A DNA stretch of 64,000 bases from Gammaproteobacteria bacterium (GCA_029245395.1 JAQWPL010000029.1:186001-250000), one strand, 5' to 3'. Counted from the first letter of the stretch, positions 17,791 through 27,388 are shown. Translations and numbers: made by a program. Notes: generated from the letters alone by a model not told the origin.

Positions 17791-18723
17791 ATGGCCCTTA
17801 ATATAAAGAAGGCATCGAAAAACAGCAGCGGCGATGCACGTACACGTTTGCTGGACCCTTCAGTGCTTGGGACCCTTTCCAACCTTGAGCTTGTGGCCAA
17901 AATGGTGGTGGAGGGTTTTGTTATTGGCCTGCACCGCTCTCCCAAATTCGGTTTCAGTCAGGAGTTTGTCGAATACCGCCAGTATGCAGATGGCGATGAC
18001 CCGCGGTATATCGACTGGAATGTCTATGCCCGTTCAGACCGCACAGTTATCAAACGCTTTCTGGGAGAAACCAACAGTCACCTAATGCTGTTGCTCGATA
18101 CCAGTGCTTCGATGGGTTATGGCTCAGGCGGAGTGAGCAAGCTGCAATATGGTAAGTATCTGGGTGCCAGTCTTGCCTATCTGGCCTCAAGACAACATGA
18201 CGCGGTAGGTGTGATGTTGTTTGACGATGACGTAAAGGAATATCGACCACCCGCCAGCAAAGCGGGTTCAATGCAGGGTGTTATTCATAGTCTGGATAAG
18301 GCCGAGGCGTCCGAAGGTACAGATATCAACCGTCCAATGTCTCGCTTTCGTGAGCACATTAAAAAGCGTGGTCTTGTAGCGGTAATTTCAGATTTTTATT
18401 GCGATGCCGAAGAGTTACTTGAAAATATCCGGCCTCTGGCCATGAACGGACAGGATGTTATTTTGTTTCATCTGCTCGACAATGATGAGCTATCACCGGA
18501 CATCAAACAGTCCACTTTGTATGAAGACATGGAAACAGGCGATGCCATCGAAGTGGATCCTGTCTTTATGCAGAAGGCCTACCGAGAAAAAATTCGCCGC
18601 CATATTGCTGCAATCGAAGAGTCAGCGAATGGCATCCGGGCAGATCACATATTGTTAAATACAAACGAACCTCTGGACAAGGCGTTACACAATTATCTGA
18701 CTTTCAGGGAGAAGCGGGGGTGA
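17791..18723 (+). CDS. DUF58 domain protein (VWA-like partner of MoxR)
   Basis: The 310-residue product has the DUF58 signature EFVEYRQYADGDDPRYIDWN and a VWA-type fold with MIDAS-like DTSASMGYG, then VISDFYCDAEELL. It has no transmembrane segments, so it is cytoplasmic. DUF58 proteins are almost always encoded next to moxR and are believed to be the direct cytosolic partner of the ATPase. The gene follows moxR by 24 bp with an AGGAA element upstream of the start. Confidence 0.93.
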   Translation: MALNIKKASKNSSGDARTRLLDPSVLGTLSNLELVAKMVVEGFVIGLHRSPKFGFSQEFVEYRQYADGDDPRYIDWNVYARSDRTVIKRFLGETNSHLMLLLDTSASMGYGSGGVSKLQYGKYLGASLAYLASRQHDAVGVMLFDDDVKEYRPPASKAGSMQGVIHSLDKAEASEGTDINRPMSRFREHIKKRGLVAVISDFYCDAEELLENIRPLAMNGQDVILFHLLDNDELSPDIKQSTLYEDMETGDAIEVDPVFMQKAYREKIRRHIAAIEESANGIRADHILLNTNEPLDKALHNYLTFREKRG

Positions 18724-18797
18724 ATACCTTTTACACTCGCCACTATTTCGTTAATAACCGAATCAAGTCGATCGTCCCTACAGGCAGGACGCAATAG

Positions 18798-20804
18798 ATG
18801 GCTTTAATTGGACCACTGTTTCTTTTAGGCCTTTTGGGTATCGGCCTGCCCATCTGGCTGCATCGCCTGGAAACCCAGGTGACTGAGCGTGAGCTCTTTG
18901 CCACTACCATGTTTCTTGAGCCAGCCAAGAAACGCATCCATGTGCAAAAGAAATTGAAATACCTGCTGCTGATGGCCCTGCGTATTTTGTTCATTGTCTT
19001 GCTGGTACTGGCATTTACAAGGCCGGTACTGTTTGCGCCTCCAGAAGCACAGATAACTGAAGACACCACTCATCACGTAATCGTGGTGGACACTTCTTTT
19101 TCCATGCAGTCTGAAGAGCTATTCACTTCAGCTATCGAGCGCGCGCGTGAGATTGTAAACGACCTGGAAAGTGAGGATGTGGGCAGTATTTACAGTGCCT
19201 CCACCAATATCACCACTATTACTTCAACAACCGACAGCCCTGAATCTTTACTTCTGGCACTCGATTCACTGGCTCCCAACAACGGCAAACTGGATTTGGG
19301 CACAATGGTGACTTCCTTGAACACAATGATTGAGGAAAGCCAGGCAAATTATATTTTGCATGTCATCAGTGATTTTCAGCAAACAGGTCAGGCAGTGCGT
19401 TTCGCGGACATGATTCCTGACGTCATCAACGGTCGCCCCGTCAGCCTGGCCATTGAACGCATAACTGGTGAAAACACGCCCAACTGGTTAGTAGATTCTG
19501 TTCTGGTCAGCAACCGGGAAACCATAGAAGTGGGCGTCAGAGGCTTTGCTGAAGACTCATCACAACGCACTGTTACCCTGGCGATAAATGAAATTGTCCA
19601 GCAGGAACAAGAAATCACTCTTGGAGGAAACGGCATCACCTTTGTCACTTTCGAAAGTGTTATTTTTGATGAAGGCGACAACCGTATAAATATTTCCCTG
19701 AGCCCCAATGATGCGCTCGCAGGGGATGACAACCGCTATACGGTATTTGATAACTCACCGCCAGCACCTGTGCTACTGCTGACTGATAACCCGGAATCCC
19801 TGAGCGTTACTTATATTACTGCAGCCCTTGAAACAGCCCCCAGAGGCTATGAAGTGATCCTGCAAACCATTGAAGATCTGGATGCCAGGGTGCTTGAGCG
19901 TTATCCCTGGATCGTGGTGGAAGACATCGGCGCTATTAATGCCAGTCTAGCCAATGCCATTAATGATTATGTGAGTGCTGGCGGTGCCGTTCTGGCCGCT
20001 TCTGGTGAATCCAGTCTCGGGCTGACTTCTGTGCCTGTGCTGGGGTTAGATGTGGGCAATATTTCGCTGCGTGCTGAGGGACGCAACCCCGTCACCATGA
20101 TTGATAACAGTCATCCCGCTTTGACTGATACTTCAGGCTGGGGCACCGTCAATGTCCGAGCGTTGCCCATTGAAACTTCCGTTGAGGATCGTGTCCTGGT
20201 TGCCCAAGCCGGCAACCAGCCAGTGCTGATTGAACGCCCCATCGGTCGCGGCCGCTTCATGCTGCTGACTACTGCACTGGACAATACGCTCAGCGACCTG
20301 CCTGTCAGGCCAGTTTTTGTCAGTTTCATGGCTGAAGCTGCCAGGTATTTGTCTAATGAAAACCTGTTGATCAGAGAGCAGGTAGCAGAAAGCTTTCTAC
20401 AGTTGTCCATTATTGGAGGAGCTTCTGGTCAAGTCTACGATCCAGACGGGGAAAGCCTGCTTTCTCTATCTGCCACTACTCAGGCCCAGGACATTGCCCT
20501 GAATAAAACCGGTTATTACCAGGTATTTACTCCAGGAGGCGAAATTCTGGTGGCAGTGAATCCGGACCGCAGGGAGTCAGATCTCACAATAATGGATGCC
20601 CAGGTTTTGCAAAACTGGCAGAATGTAGTAGCCGGAACGACAAATACAGGTGAACAGGCCCTTAATTCCCAGGCAGAAATTACTACAGAAGATGCTGAAG
20701 AGCAGGAAATATGGCGAATATTCTTGGTATTACTTGCTATTATCGTGCTTGCCGAATCCATTCTTGGCAATCAGCATTTACGCGTGAAAACAGGGACCCT
20801 TTAA
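18798..20804 (+). CDS. BatA-like membrane protein with VWA domain
   Basis: This 668-residue protein opens with the BatA/Aerotolerance N-terminal membrane module (GPLFLLGLLGIGLPIWLHRL), and a second helix follows (LLMALRILFIVLLVLAF). A VWA domain with MIDAS string VVDTSFSMQSEE lies at about residues 90-250. A large beta-rich region follows, then a domain related to glutamine amidotransferases (WIVVEDIGAINASLANAINDY, GGAVLAASGES). One C-terminal helix (IFLVLLAIIVLAESILG) closes the protein. Topology predicts a large periplasmic body. In the operon it would form, with the first VWA protein, a paired membrane receptor for the MoxR/DUF58 machinery. The 74-bp gap before it is the longest within the operon. 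Confidence 0.88.
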   Translation: MALIGPLFLLGLLGIGLPIWLHRLETQVTERELFATTMFLEPAKKRIHVQKKLKYLLLMALRILFIVLLVLAFTRPVLFAPPEAQITEDTTHHVIVVDTSFSMQSEELFTSAIERAREIVNDLESEDVGSIYSASTNITTITSTTDSPESLLLALDSLAPNNGKLDLGTMVTSLNTMIEESQANYILHVISDFQQTGQAVRFADMIPDVINGRPVSLAIERITGENTPNWLVDSVLVSNRETIEVGVRGFAEDSSQRTVTLAINEIVQQEQEITLGGNGITFVTFESVIFDEGDNRINISLSPNDALAGDDNRYTVFDNSPPAPVLLLTDNPESLSVTYITAALETAPRGYEVILQTIEDLDARVLERYPWIVVEDIGAINASLANAINDYVSAGGAVLAASGESSLGLTSVPVLGLDVGNISLRAEGRNPVTMIDNSHPALTDTSGWGTVNVRALPIETSVEDRVLVAQAGNQPVLIERPIGRGRFMLLTTALDNTLSDLPVRPVFVSFMAEAARYLSNENLLIREQVAESFLQLSIIGGASGQVYDPDGESLLSLSATTQAQDIALNKTGYYQVFTPGGEILVAVNPDRRESDLTIMDAQVLQNWQNVVAGTTNTGEQALNSQAEITTEDAEEQEIWRIFLVLLAIIVLAESILGNQHLRVKTGTL

Positions 20805-20829
20805 TAAAAGACATCAGGTAAAGTCAGCT

Positions 20830-23800
20830 ATGAGCACTGCAAACAGGTTAGACAAGTATCTTGATTCCTTCAGGGAGCGGCTAAAAAAACTCACCCTTGT
20901 GCAGGGTATTGCCGCTACGTCTGTCGTCCTGCTAGTTCTCTCTGTATTGGGAGCCTGGTTCTCTACGCAAAGCGGCTTTTCCGGCGAGACGGTTGTAGCA
21001 TTTCGTATTTTCCTGGTACTTGCCATTGCAGCAGTCATTATTACTACCATCGTCAACCCTTTGCAGGATCTCAAGACCAATCTCAGCAGCAAGGTGGAAG
21101 CCCGTACTCCTGATTTTGGCGGGCGTATTGAAACCTATGCGCAAATGCGAGAAGAGAACAATCCCTTTCGTGACCTGCTGGCTGAAGATGCACTGCAGGT
21201 AAGCGACAGCAATCCGGTTGAAGAAAAAATAAGTAACCGTGATTTTAGTATCGCCAGTGCAGTCGGCGGGATGGCATTTATTGTTCTTCTTGCTTTGCTG
21301 GTAGCCGGCCCGGGGTTGATGAATTACAGCCTGCGCAATCTGTTTGCCGGATGGGCTTTTGATGATTTATTACCGCCACAGTCCATTATTGTTACCCCGG
21401 GCGATCAAAGTGTAAGACGTGGCGCTAATTTAAGAGTGATGGCTGAGATGGAAGGCTTCTCACCAGATGAAGCTGTTATCCATGTCAGGGAGGTTGGTGG
21501 GAGCTGGCAGGATGTTGAGATGGTGCAAAGTCCAGCCGGTTTTGAATTTACTTTTTTCTCTATGCAGGGCGGCATGGATTACTACATCAGCACCACTGGT
21601 CTGCGTAGTCCGGAATTTTCCATTCAGGTGGCTGATGTCCCAGGCATTGAAAGCCTGGAACTGACCTATCACTATCCCGAATGGACCGAACGGGAGCCAG
21701 AAATTTTCGATGTGGGCGATATCAGCACACTACCTTTGACCCGAATCGAACTGAAAGTTACCACTACTTCGCCCTTACCAGGCGGTGAGCTTGTTTTGAA
21801 CAATGTGCGTCAGTCAATGCTTATTGATGGTGTGGATGCCACTACTGAATTTGTGGTGGAAGCAGAAGGTGAATATTTCATTGTCGCTATTGTAGGTGGC
21901 GAGCAGGTGCGCCTGAGTGATGATTATTTCATTCGCATTGCGGAAGACGGCAAGCCAGTGATTACTTTTGTCCGCCCTGGCGGAGACTACAATGCCAGCA
22001 ACATCGAAGAAGTTACCGCTCGCATTGAAGCCAGCGATGATTTCAATCTTGAAACCCTGACCCTTAAATATTCCGTGAATGGCGCTGATTGGCAAAGTGT
22101 GGAACTGGCCGAAAATATCAGAGATATCACCGCTGAGCATATTTTCATGCTGGAAGACATTCGCGTTCCTGAAGAACAAATAACTGAAACCAACGTAGGC
22201 GCATTCACAATAATCACTTCCGAGGAGGCTCTTGAGCAAGCGGTTGAGGAAGACATAGAAGATTATTTGGCATTGATAGACGGCCGAGATGTCAGCCAGC
22301 CTCCTGCACCGATTGAAGTCCCGCTTGTACCAGGCGATCTTATTTCCTTTTACGCTGAAGGCAATGACCGAACCCAGACTGTACGCACCGATATGTTCTT
22401 CATCCAAATCCAGAACTTTCAGCGCCGTTACAGTCAGTCTCAGCTTTCCGGCGGCGGCGGTGGTGGTGGAGGTGGTGGCCCTCAGGACGAAATCTCTAAT
22501 CGTCAACGGCAAATTATTACCTCTACCTGGAACCTGATACGTGAGCAGTCTGATGAAGGTGATAGCGGACAAATTCAGGTGAATTCTTCCCTGCTCTCCG
22601 AATTACAAACGACCCTTGCTGAACAAGCAGCCACTCTGGCAGAACGCACCCGCGCCAGGCAGCTGGATAGTCAGGACGAGCAGATAGAACAGTTTGTGAC
22701 CAGTATGGAGCGAGCTGTGCAAAGTATGTATCCGGCATCCGAGCGACTGGCCCAAATAGAACTTGATGACGCCATTGGTCCTGCTCAGGAAGCCTTGCAG
22801 CATTTATTGCGCGCTGAGGCTGTCTTTAATGAATTCGAAGTCAGCAACCAACAACAAGGTGGTGGTGGCGGCGGTGGTGGTCGTGCCCAGCAGGATCTGG
22901 CAGAAATGTTTGAGCTGGAAATGGATCTGGAACTGAACCAGTACGAAACCGGGAACAATGCTTCTCCACAAGCCCAACAGGCCGAAGAAGAAGACATCAT
23001 GGCTCAGCTCGATGAATTGGCTCGTCGCCAACAACAGCTGGCCAACAACCTGCGCAACCAGCAACAGCTTTCAGACGCTCAGCGTTACCAGCAGGAAATG
23101 CTGCGCCGCCAGACAGAAGAGCTGCAAGAACGTCTTGAGGAAATGCAACAGCAACGCCAATCTCTGAAGCGAGGAAGCCAGCAGCAACAGGCTCAGAACT
23201 CCCCCGGCCAGCAGGGGCAAGAAGGGCAGCAAGGCCAGGAAGGGCAACCAGGACAGCCCGGCCAAGGTGGCCAACAGGGTCAACAGGGTCAACCAGGGGG
23301 GCAGTCTGGTGAAAACGAACAAATAGCCCAGAGCGAACTTCAGCGCCGCCTGGAAAGCGCTATTCGAGCTATGGATCAAAGTGCAGATGCCATGCGCGGC
23401 AATGCCAGCCCGGAAGAACTGCAGCGTGCTGCTGATGAAGCACAAAGACAATTGGAAGGGGCTCGCGAGCAGATTGCTGCAGACCAGCTAGCAGACATGC
23501 AGTCTTCCTTCAGCAGTATGTCTGAACAGGCAGAGCGCATGGTGCGCGAACAACAGCGTCAGGAGCAGATATTGCAGGCTGCTATGGAAAAAGCTGTAGA
23601 GGAGCGTGAAAGCGGTGAAGACTCTAACAGCCGTGGCATGGAATTACAGGAAGAATGGGCGCTGGCACGAGAGAAAGCAGCACTGGCATCAGATCTGTCT
23701 GATCTACAGGAACAAATGCTCAGCACCATGCAACGTTTTGGGGATGATGTGCCAGATGCAGCCCGTGAATTGCAACGCGCTAATCAGGACGTAGTGGAGA

Positions 23801-24561
23801 ACGAACTTGAACAGGCCCTTACCAATGCATCTCTTTATATAGATGCGGGTTATGGCTTGTATATCGCCGGCAATGAAAGTGGCGTAACCGCCGAAATGCA
23901 GAAACTGGCTGACCGTCTTGAGAGTGCCCAGGTCATGGTCGAAGGTCAGAGCGCCCCAGGAAACACTGATCTGGACATTGCTCGCCGCCAAGCCCAGGAC
24001 TTGCGTGCCCAACTACAGGAACAGTTAGCGCAAAATGGCCAACCAGGGAATTCCGGAGACCCACAAAATCAGCAGAATCAAGAGGGCCAGGGCCAAGGTG
24101 GGCAACAGCAGGGCGGTCAGCAGCAAGGAAATCAACAAGGCGGACAGCAGGGCGGAGGCGACCGCTTTGGTTTAGGCGCCAATCGATTTGGCTCCTGGAA
24201 TGGTATTGATCCTCTCAACAATGGGCCCATCAATATTTCTGATCAGTTTTATGGTGACCTGGATCAGTTTACTGATGCTGCCCGTGAAGCCGTACAGGAT
24301 CTGGACCTTAATGCCGAAGAACTGGCACAAATGGCTGAATGGATTCGCCAGTTGGAATCCACACGCCTGAACCGCAACGATAACATCCTCGCGCAGGAAT
24401 ACAGCGACATGCTGGCATTGATTGAACAGCTGGAAGTTGGTCTGCAGCTGGAAGACGCTGGTCCTAATCCCAACAATGTCAGGACTGCCACAGCAGATGA
24501 CATTCCTGATGAGTACAAAGATTCAGTAGCGGAATATTACCGCCGGCTCAGCAGGGATTAA
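20830..24561 (+). CDS. Giant DUF4175-like membrane protein with coiled-coil and collagen-like tracts
   Basis: This 1243-residue protein is the last gene of the MoxR operon. Three N-terminal membrane segments (about residues 24-45, 56-76 and 138-160) are followed by beta-rich periplasmic sequence to about residue 535. The rest is very rich in Gln and Glu and mostly helical. Two poly-Gly runs (10 and 8 Gly) act as hinges near residues 541 and 678. A collagen-like Gly-Gln repeat is coded at 23206-23310 and a second at about 24080-24160. The last 130 residues look globular (WNGIDPLNNG to the end). The layout matches DUF4175 proteins found with MoxR/BatA genes in other proteobacteria. It could be a long periplasmic tether or scaffold. 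Confidence 0.8.
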   Translation: MSTANRLDKYLDSFRERLKKLTLVQGIAATSVVLLVLSVLGAWFSTQSGFSGETVVAFRIFLVLAIAAVIITTIVNPLQDLKTNLSSKVEARTPDFGGRIETYAQMREENNPFRDLLAEDALQVSDSNPVEEKISNRDFSIASAVGGMAFIVLLALLVAGPGLMNYSLRNLFAGWAFDDLLPPQSIIVTPGDQSVRRGANLRVMAEMEGFSPDEAVIHVREVGGSWQDVEMVQSPAGFEFTFFSMQGGMDYYISTTGLRSPEFSIQVADVPGIESLELTYHYPEWTEREPEIFDVGDISTLPLTRIELKVTTTSPLPGGELVLNNVRQSMLIDGVDATTEFVVEAEGEYFIVAIVGGEQVRLSDDYFIRIAEDGKPVITFVRPGGDYNASNIEEVTARIEASDDFNLETLTLKYSVNGADWQSVELAENIRDITAEHIFMLEDIRVPEEQITETNVGAFTIITSEEALEQAVEEDIEDYLALIDGRDVSQPPAPIEVPLVPGDLISFYAEGNDRTQTVRTDMFFIQIQNFQRRYSQSQLSGGGGGGGGGGPQDEISNRQRQIITSTWNLIREQSDEGDSGQIQVNSSLLSELQTTLAEQAATLAERTRARQLDSQDEQIEQFVTSMERAVQSMYPASERLAQIELDDAIGPAQEALQHLLRAEAVFNEFEVSNQQQGGGGGGGGRAQQDLAEMFELEMDLELNQYETGNNASPQAQQAEEEDIMAQLDELARRQQQLANNLRNQQQLSDAQRYQQEMLRRQTEELQERLEEMQQQRQSLKRGSQQQQAQNSPGQQGQEGQQGQEGQPGQPGQGGQQGQQGQPGGQSGENEQIAQSELQRRLESAIRAMDQSADAMRGNASPEELQRAADEAQRQLEGAREQIAADQLADMQSSFSSMSEQAERMVREQQRQEQILQAAMEKAVEERESGEDSNSRGMELQEEWALAREKAALASDLSDLQEQMLSTMQRFGDDVPDAARELQRANQDVVENELEQALTNASLYIDAGYGLYIAGNESGVTAEMQKLADRLESAQVMVEGQSAPGNTDLDIARRQAQDLRAQLQEQLAQNGQPGNSGDPQNQQNQEGQGQGGQQQGGQQQGNQQGGQQGGGDRFGLGANRFGSWNGIDPLNNGPINISDQFYGDLDQFTDAAREAVQDLDLNAEELAQMAEWIRQLESTRLNRNDNILAQEYSDMLALIEQLEVGLQLEDAGPNPNNVRTATADDIPDEYKDSVAEYYRRLSRD

Positions 24562-24574
24562 TTTCTATATCACT

Positions 24575-24608
24575 TTCAAAGAGGTCAAAGATTCATGGCC
24601 TCTTTGAA
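24575..24608. terminator. Hairpin after the MoxR/VWA operon
   Basis: A perfect 10-bp inverted repeat, ttcaaagagg at 24575-24584 and cctctttgaa at 24599-24608, has a 14-base loop. It starts 14 bp after the stop of the last operon gene. There is no T-run, so it would be a weak terminator or a 3'-end stabiliser, and it lies directly in front of the next gene's start. Confidence 0.55.
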
Positions 24609-24626
24609 TAACTAATGACTTTTCCC

Positions 24627-25013
24627 ATGCGTTACATCTTTCTGACAGCTCTTTCTTTGCTGGCATTCTCTGCTAGCGCCGCTATACCTGAAAACATTGT
24701 CAGCATTGCCGGGAATTACAGTGGCTATGCTTACAACGGCCAGAACCTGGATCCTGTAATCACTGTTATGAAATTTGAGCCCAATGGCCGTTTTACCGGC
24801 CAATACAAGGTGGAAGATGAAAGCGGTGATTTCGAGGGTGTGCTTTCAGGCCTGATCCTGGAAGAAGAAAGGTCCTTTTCCATGGAATGGACAGACCACG
24901 ATGGTGAAGGCTTTGTCTACATGGAATTCAGTTCCGATTATTCTTCTTTCACTGGCTTTTGGACCAACTCCGATGGCGAAGAGCAATTCCCATGGACTGG
25001 ACGCCGCCAGTAA
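24627..25013 (+). CDS. Small exported protein of unknown function
   Basis: From the ATG at 24627 the 128-residue product begins with a textbook Sec signal (MRYIFLTALSLLAFSASAA); an in-frame ATG at 24615 is also possible. The mature part is acidic and beta-rich (IAGNYSGYAYNGQNL, FEPNGRFTGQYKVED, FSSDYSSFTGFWTNS). The repeated G-x-W/F pattern is like small periplasmic beta-barrel or lipocalin-like proteins. I recognise no family. It lies 65 bp after the MoxR operon on the same strand and may be read through from it. Confidence 0.65.
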   Translation: MRYIFLTALSLLAFSASAAIPENIVSIAGNYSGYAYNGQNLDPVITVMKFEPNGRFTGQYKVEDESGDFEGVLSGLILEEERSFSMEWTDHDGEGFVYMEFSSDYSSFTGFWTNSDGEEQFPWTGRRQ

Positions 25014-25103
25014 TTTTCTGCTTTTTATAACAGTTCCCCGCCCTGATAAAACAAGCTAGGATAGCGCTCTCTTTCACACCATCATGTCACTCAAGGAGAC
25101 ACA

Positions 25104-25490
25104 ATGAGACTTATCCATCACACCTGTGTAGGTACCAATGATTTCGAAAAAGGTTCAGCATTCTACCAGGCCGTTCTGACCCCGTTAGGCGCTGAAGTAA
25201 TTAATCAGGTACCCGGTAAAGCCACCATGTTCGGCACCGAAGGCGCCCCGGAATTTTTTGTTATAACCCCGTCCAATGGTGAAGCGGCTACTTTCTCAAA
25301 TGGCGGCACTTATGGATTCAACGCTGAGTCACGGGCACAAGTTGATGCCTTTCATGCCGCTGGTATGGCCAATGGTGGTTCAGATGAAGGTGCACCAGGT
25401 CCTCGTGAATTTGCGCCTGATGCTTATGCCGCCTATCTGCGTGACCCAGATGGAAATAAAATCTGCGCCGTTTGTTTCGCAGCGCAATAG
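25104..25490 (+). CDS. VOC-superfamily (glyoxalase/bleomycin-resistance fold) protein
   Basis: The 128-residue product has the VOC layout. It starts with a strand LIHHTCVGTNDFEKGSAFY, which has the typical His and the helix that follows. It ends with AYLRDPDGNKICAVC, the conserved DPDGN turn before the last strand and metal-ligand region. A single domain of this size usually dimerises. Substrates range from lactoylglutathione to antibiotics; nothing here identifies which. A good ribosome binding site (AAGGAG) precedes the start. Confidence 0.87.
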   Translation: MRLIHHTCVGTNDFEKGSAFYQAVLTPLGAEVINQVPGKATMFGTEGAPEFFVITPSNGEAATFSNGGTYGFNAESRAQVDAFHAAGMANGGSDEGAPGPREFAPDAYAAYLRDPDGNKICAVCFAAQ

Positions 25491-25508
25491 CGGAAAATTT
25501 TAAAGAAT

Positions 25509-25536
25509 ATGTGGGCGCACAACGTGCGCCCCACAT
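25509..25536. terminator. Hairpin between convergent genes
   Basis: The arms atgtgggcgcac (25509-25520) and gtgcgccccacat (25524-25536) pair around a 3-base loop with one bulged base. The hairpin sits between the stop of the plus-strand VOC gene and that of the minus-strand hydrolase gene. It is GC-rich and positioned as a bidirectional terminator, although the flanking U-tracts are poor. Confidence 0.6.
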
Positions 25537-25539
25537 GTA

Positions 25540-26844
25540 TTAATTATCGATATTACGCGGAAAGTTATTCTGGATTTGTCGCTGCAGGGGAATTCCCCGC
25601 TGATCAAGACCGACCTGTTCCAGGAATAAATCAATTTCCCTAAGCAGTTCATCGTAGAAGGGGTTGAAGGCAATGCGTTCAATGATTCCCTGTTCCATAT
25701 TGGCTTCTGTTATTTCTCCGTAAAAATCCCGCTGCCCTGCTTTACACTGCTCAAAGTTGGCATTAGGCAGACCAAAATATTGACTGCAATAATGATAGTC
25801 ACCATTCACTCCGTAATGAGGGTGCTCAGGTGGCGTCATTAGTCCGAGGTGACTGAGACTAAGAATTCCCTGCTCTGGTACATTGCTGTTTTGTACGCTG
25901 GTTCTCAAGTAAGAAGGCAGCGTGTATTGAGAATATAACAAAGTAAAACTTGCGGGGTGTTCCTGGCCCTGCATGAATTCAAATGTTGTCTGAACATCCA
26001 CGGTTGTGTCCTCGGCAGATGCAATTGTCATGACGGGTATATCCAGAGGGTTTTGGGCCAAAATTTTATTCGTTTCCTGAATCAGATCCCAGGTGTCAGC
26101 TGCGGCGCTAAAGGGAAAAGATTCATAGCGGTACACACCGTCTTCATGCTCCATTTCAAACCAGGAAGCCGCCGGGAAAAACCTGCCCAAATACTGTATG
26201 TAACCTGCATATCGTGATGCTTCATCAACCTTCAAGGCAGGGGCAAACAGGATCAACGCATCCACTTCGGGATTTCGGGCCGCCTCCAGCACGGCCAATG
26301 TTCCACCGGCTGAGTGGCCAGAAACATAAACTCTGTCAACTTGTTGTGCCAGCAGTCCTGTGGCATAACGAACTTCAACGTCCCAGTCTTCCCAGGTAAC
26401 GCCCAGCATGTCGCCAGGGCGAGTTCCATGTCCAGGTAACAAGATAGAGAGCACGTAAAAACAACGGGAATTGAAATACTCACCCATGGGCTTCATGCTC
26501 CAGGGAGAAGCTATCAGTCCATGTACCAGAACAATCCCGCCAGGAAATTTGCCATCAGGATTAACCGGGCAGTCTTGTTCCGGTTCAAGTAAAAAGGGTT
26601 TGAGATTGGCGATGACTGTCTCATCAGGTGCGTCAGTACGCGATGCCCGAATGCGGCGTTCAGACCAGTCGATATAATCCGTGAATGATGCATTTTCATA
26701 AACAAAAGGCTCTGCAAATGCAAAAGGAGAAGGGGAATGCCATGGCTGCGGCTCTTTGCCTTTTGATAGAAAAACACCCAAAGAGATCAGGCTGGCTGTA
26801 AACAGAAATAACAAACCGGCAAAAATACGCAATCCAGTTTTCAT
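25540..26844 (-). CDS. Alpha/beta hydrolase, S33/lysophospholipase-like, membrane-anchored or exported
   Basis: This 434-residue protein has an N-terminal hydrophobic anchor (residues 6-26). The alpha/beta-hydrolase core holds the oxyanion strand GIVLVHGLIASPWSM, the nucleophile elbow GHSAGG (Ser178), an acidic residue in ASAEDTT (Asp279) and a His in LSHLGL (His332), a plausible triad. It resembles bacterial lysophospholipase/monoglyceride-lipase-type enzymes with an extra C-terminal region of about 90 residues. Its ATG overlaps the stop of folA by 4 bp (ATGA), so it is co-translated with dihydrofolate reductase although the functions appear unrelated. Confidence 0.85.
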   Translation of the reverse strand: MKTGLRIFAGLLFLFTASLISLGVFLSKGKEPQPWHSPSPFAFAEPFVYENASFTDYIDWSERRIRASRTDAPDETVIANLKPFLLEPEQDCPVNPDGKFPGGIVLVHGLIASPWSMKPMGEYFNSRCFYVLSILLPGHGTRPGDMLGVTWEDWDVEVRYATGLLAQQVDRVYVSGHSAGGTLAVLEAARNPEVDALILFAPALKVDEASRYAGYIQYLGRFFPAASWFEMEHEDGVYRYESFPFSAAADTWDLIQETNKILAQNPLDIPVMTIASAEDTTVDVQTTFEFMQGQEHPASFTLLYSQYTLPSYLRTSVQNSNVPEQGILSLSHLGLMTPPEHPHYGVNGDYHYCSQYFGLPNANFEQCKAGQRDFYGEITEANMEQGIIERIAFNPFYDELLREIDLFLEQVGLDQRGIPLQRQIQNNFPRNIDN

Positions 26845-27365
26845 CTTGGAGGCTGCTTTTTCTCTCTTGGTTCTAGAACAATAAAACTGTAATTGTAGGG
26901 ATTAGGCCCTTCAGCATCAAAATCCAAGCGGGTTGCTTCCTGCCAGAGACTGCGGTCAAATTCCGGAAAGTACGTATCTCCTTCTACGTCAGCATGTATT
27001 TCAGTGAGATAAAGCCGGTCTGCGAGAGGCATCGCCAGGCGATAAATTTCAGCACCCCCTATCACTACCGCTTCTTCGATGCCGTCTGTTTCTACAATAC
27101 TTTCGCTGAGAGACCGTGCCTCCTCAAGGGAAGACACAGCCCTGATGCTATCAGCCGAATAATCCGGGTTGTGCGTTACTACTATATTGGGTCGTCCTGG
27201 TAGAGCTTTGCCAATTGACTCAAATGTTTTGCGCCCCATGATGATGGGCTTGCCCATGGTGATGCGCTTAAAATACTTGAGATCTTCGGGCAAATGCCAA
27301 GGTAAGTTATTGTTGCGGCCTATTACCCGGTTTTGTGCCATGGCCCAGGCAAGTGAAAGTTTCAT
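26841..27365 (-). CDS. folA: Dihydrofolate reductase
   Basis: FolA reduces dihydrofolate to tetrahydrofolate with NADPH, regenerating the cofactor used up by ThyA. The 174-residue form from the ATG at 27365 starts MKLSLAWAMAQNRVIG, as other DHFRs do; an ATG 15 bp upstream is less likely. Diagnostic strings are NNLPWHLPEDLKYFK (substrate-binding Asp/Glu region), IIMGRKTFESIGKALPGR (NADPH binding) and VIGGAEIY. It follows thyA by 23 bp on the same strand, the common thyA-folA order. Confidence 0.97.
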   Translation of the reverse strand: MKLSLAWAMAQNRVIGRNNNLPWHLPEDLKYFKRITMGKPIIMGRKTFESIGKALPGRPNIVVTHNPDYSADSIRAVSSLEEARSLSESIVETDGIEEAVVIGGAEIYRLAMPLADRLYLTEIHADVEGDTYFPEFDRSLWQEATRLDFDAEGPNPYNYSFIVLEPREKKQPPR

Positions 27366-27388
27366 GCTTATCTTCCCCAATCAACAAT

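Noticed and set aside
23071-23451. Minus-strand Leu-rich ORF inside the DUF4175-like gene
   Set aside because: It is the complement of CAG/GAA-rich coding sequence, which reads as Leu codons; an artefact of composition.
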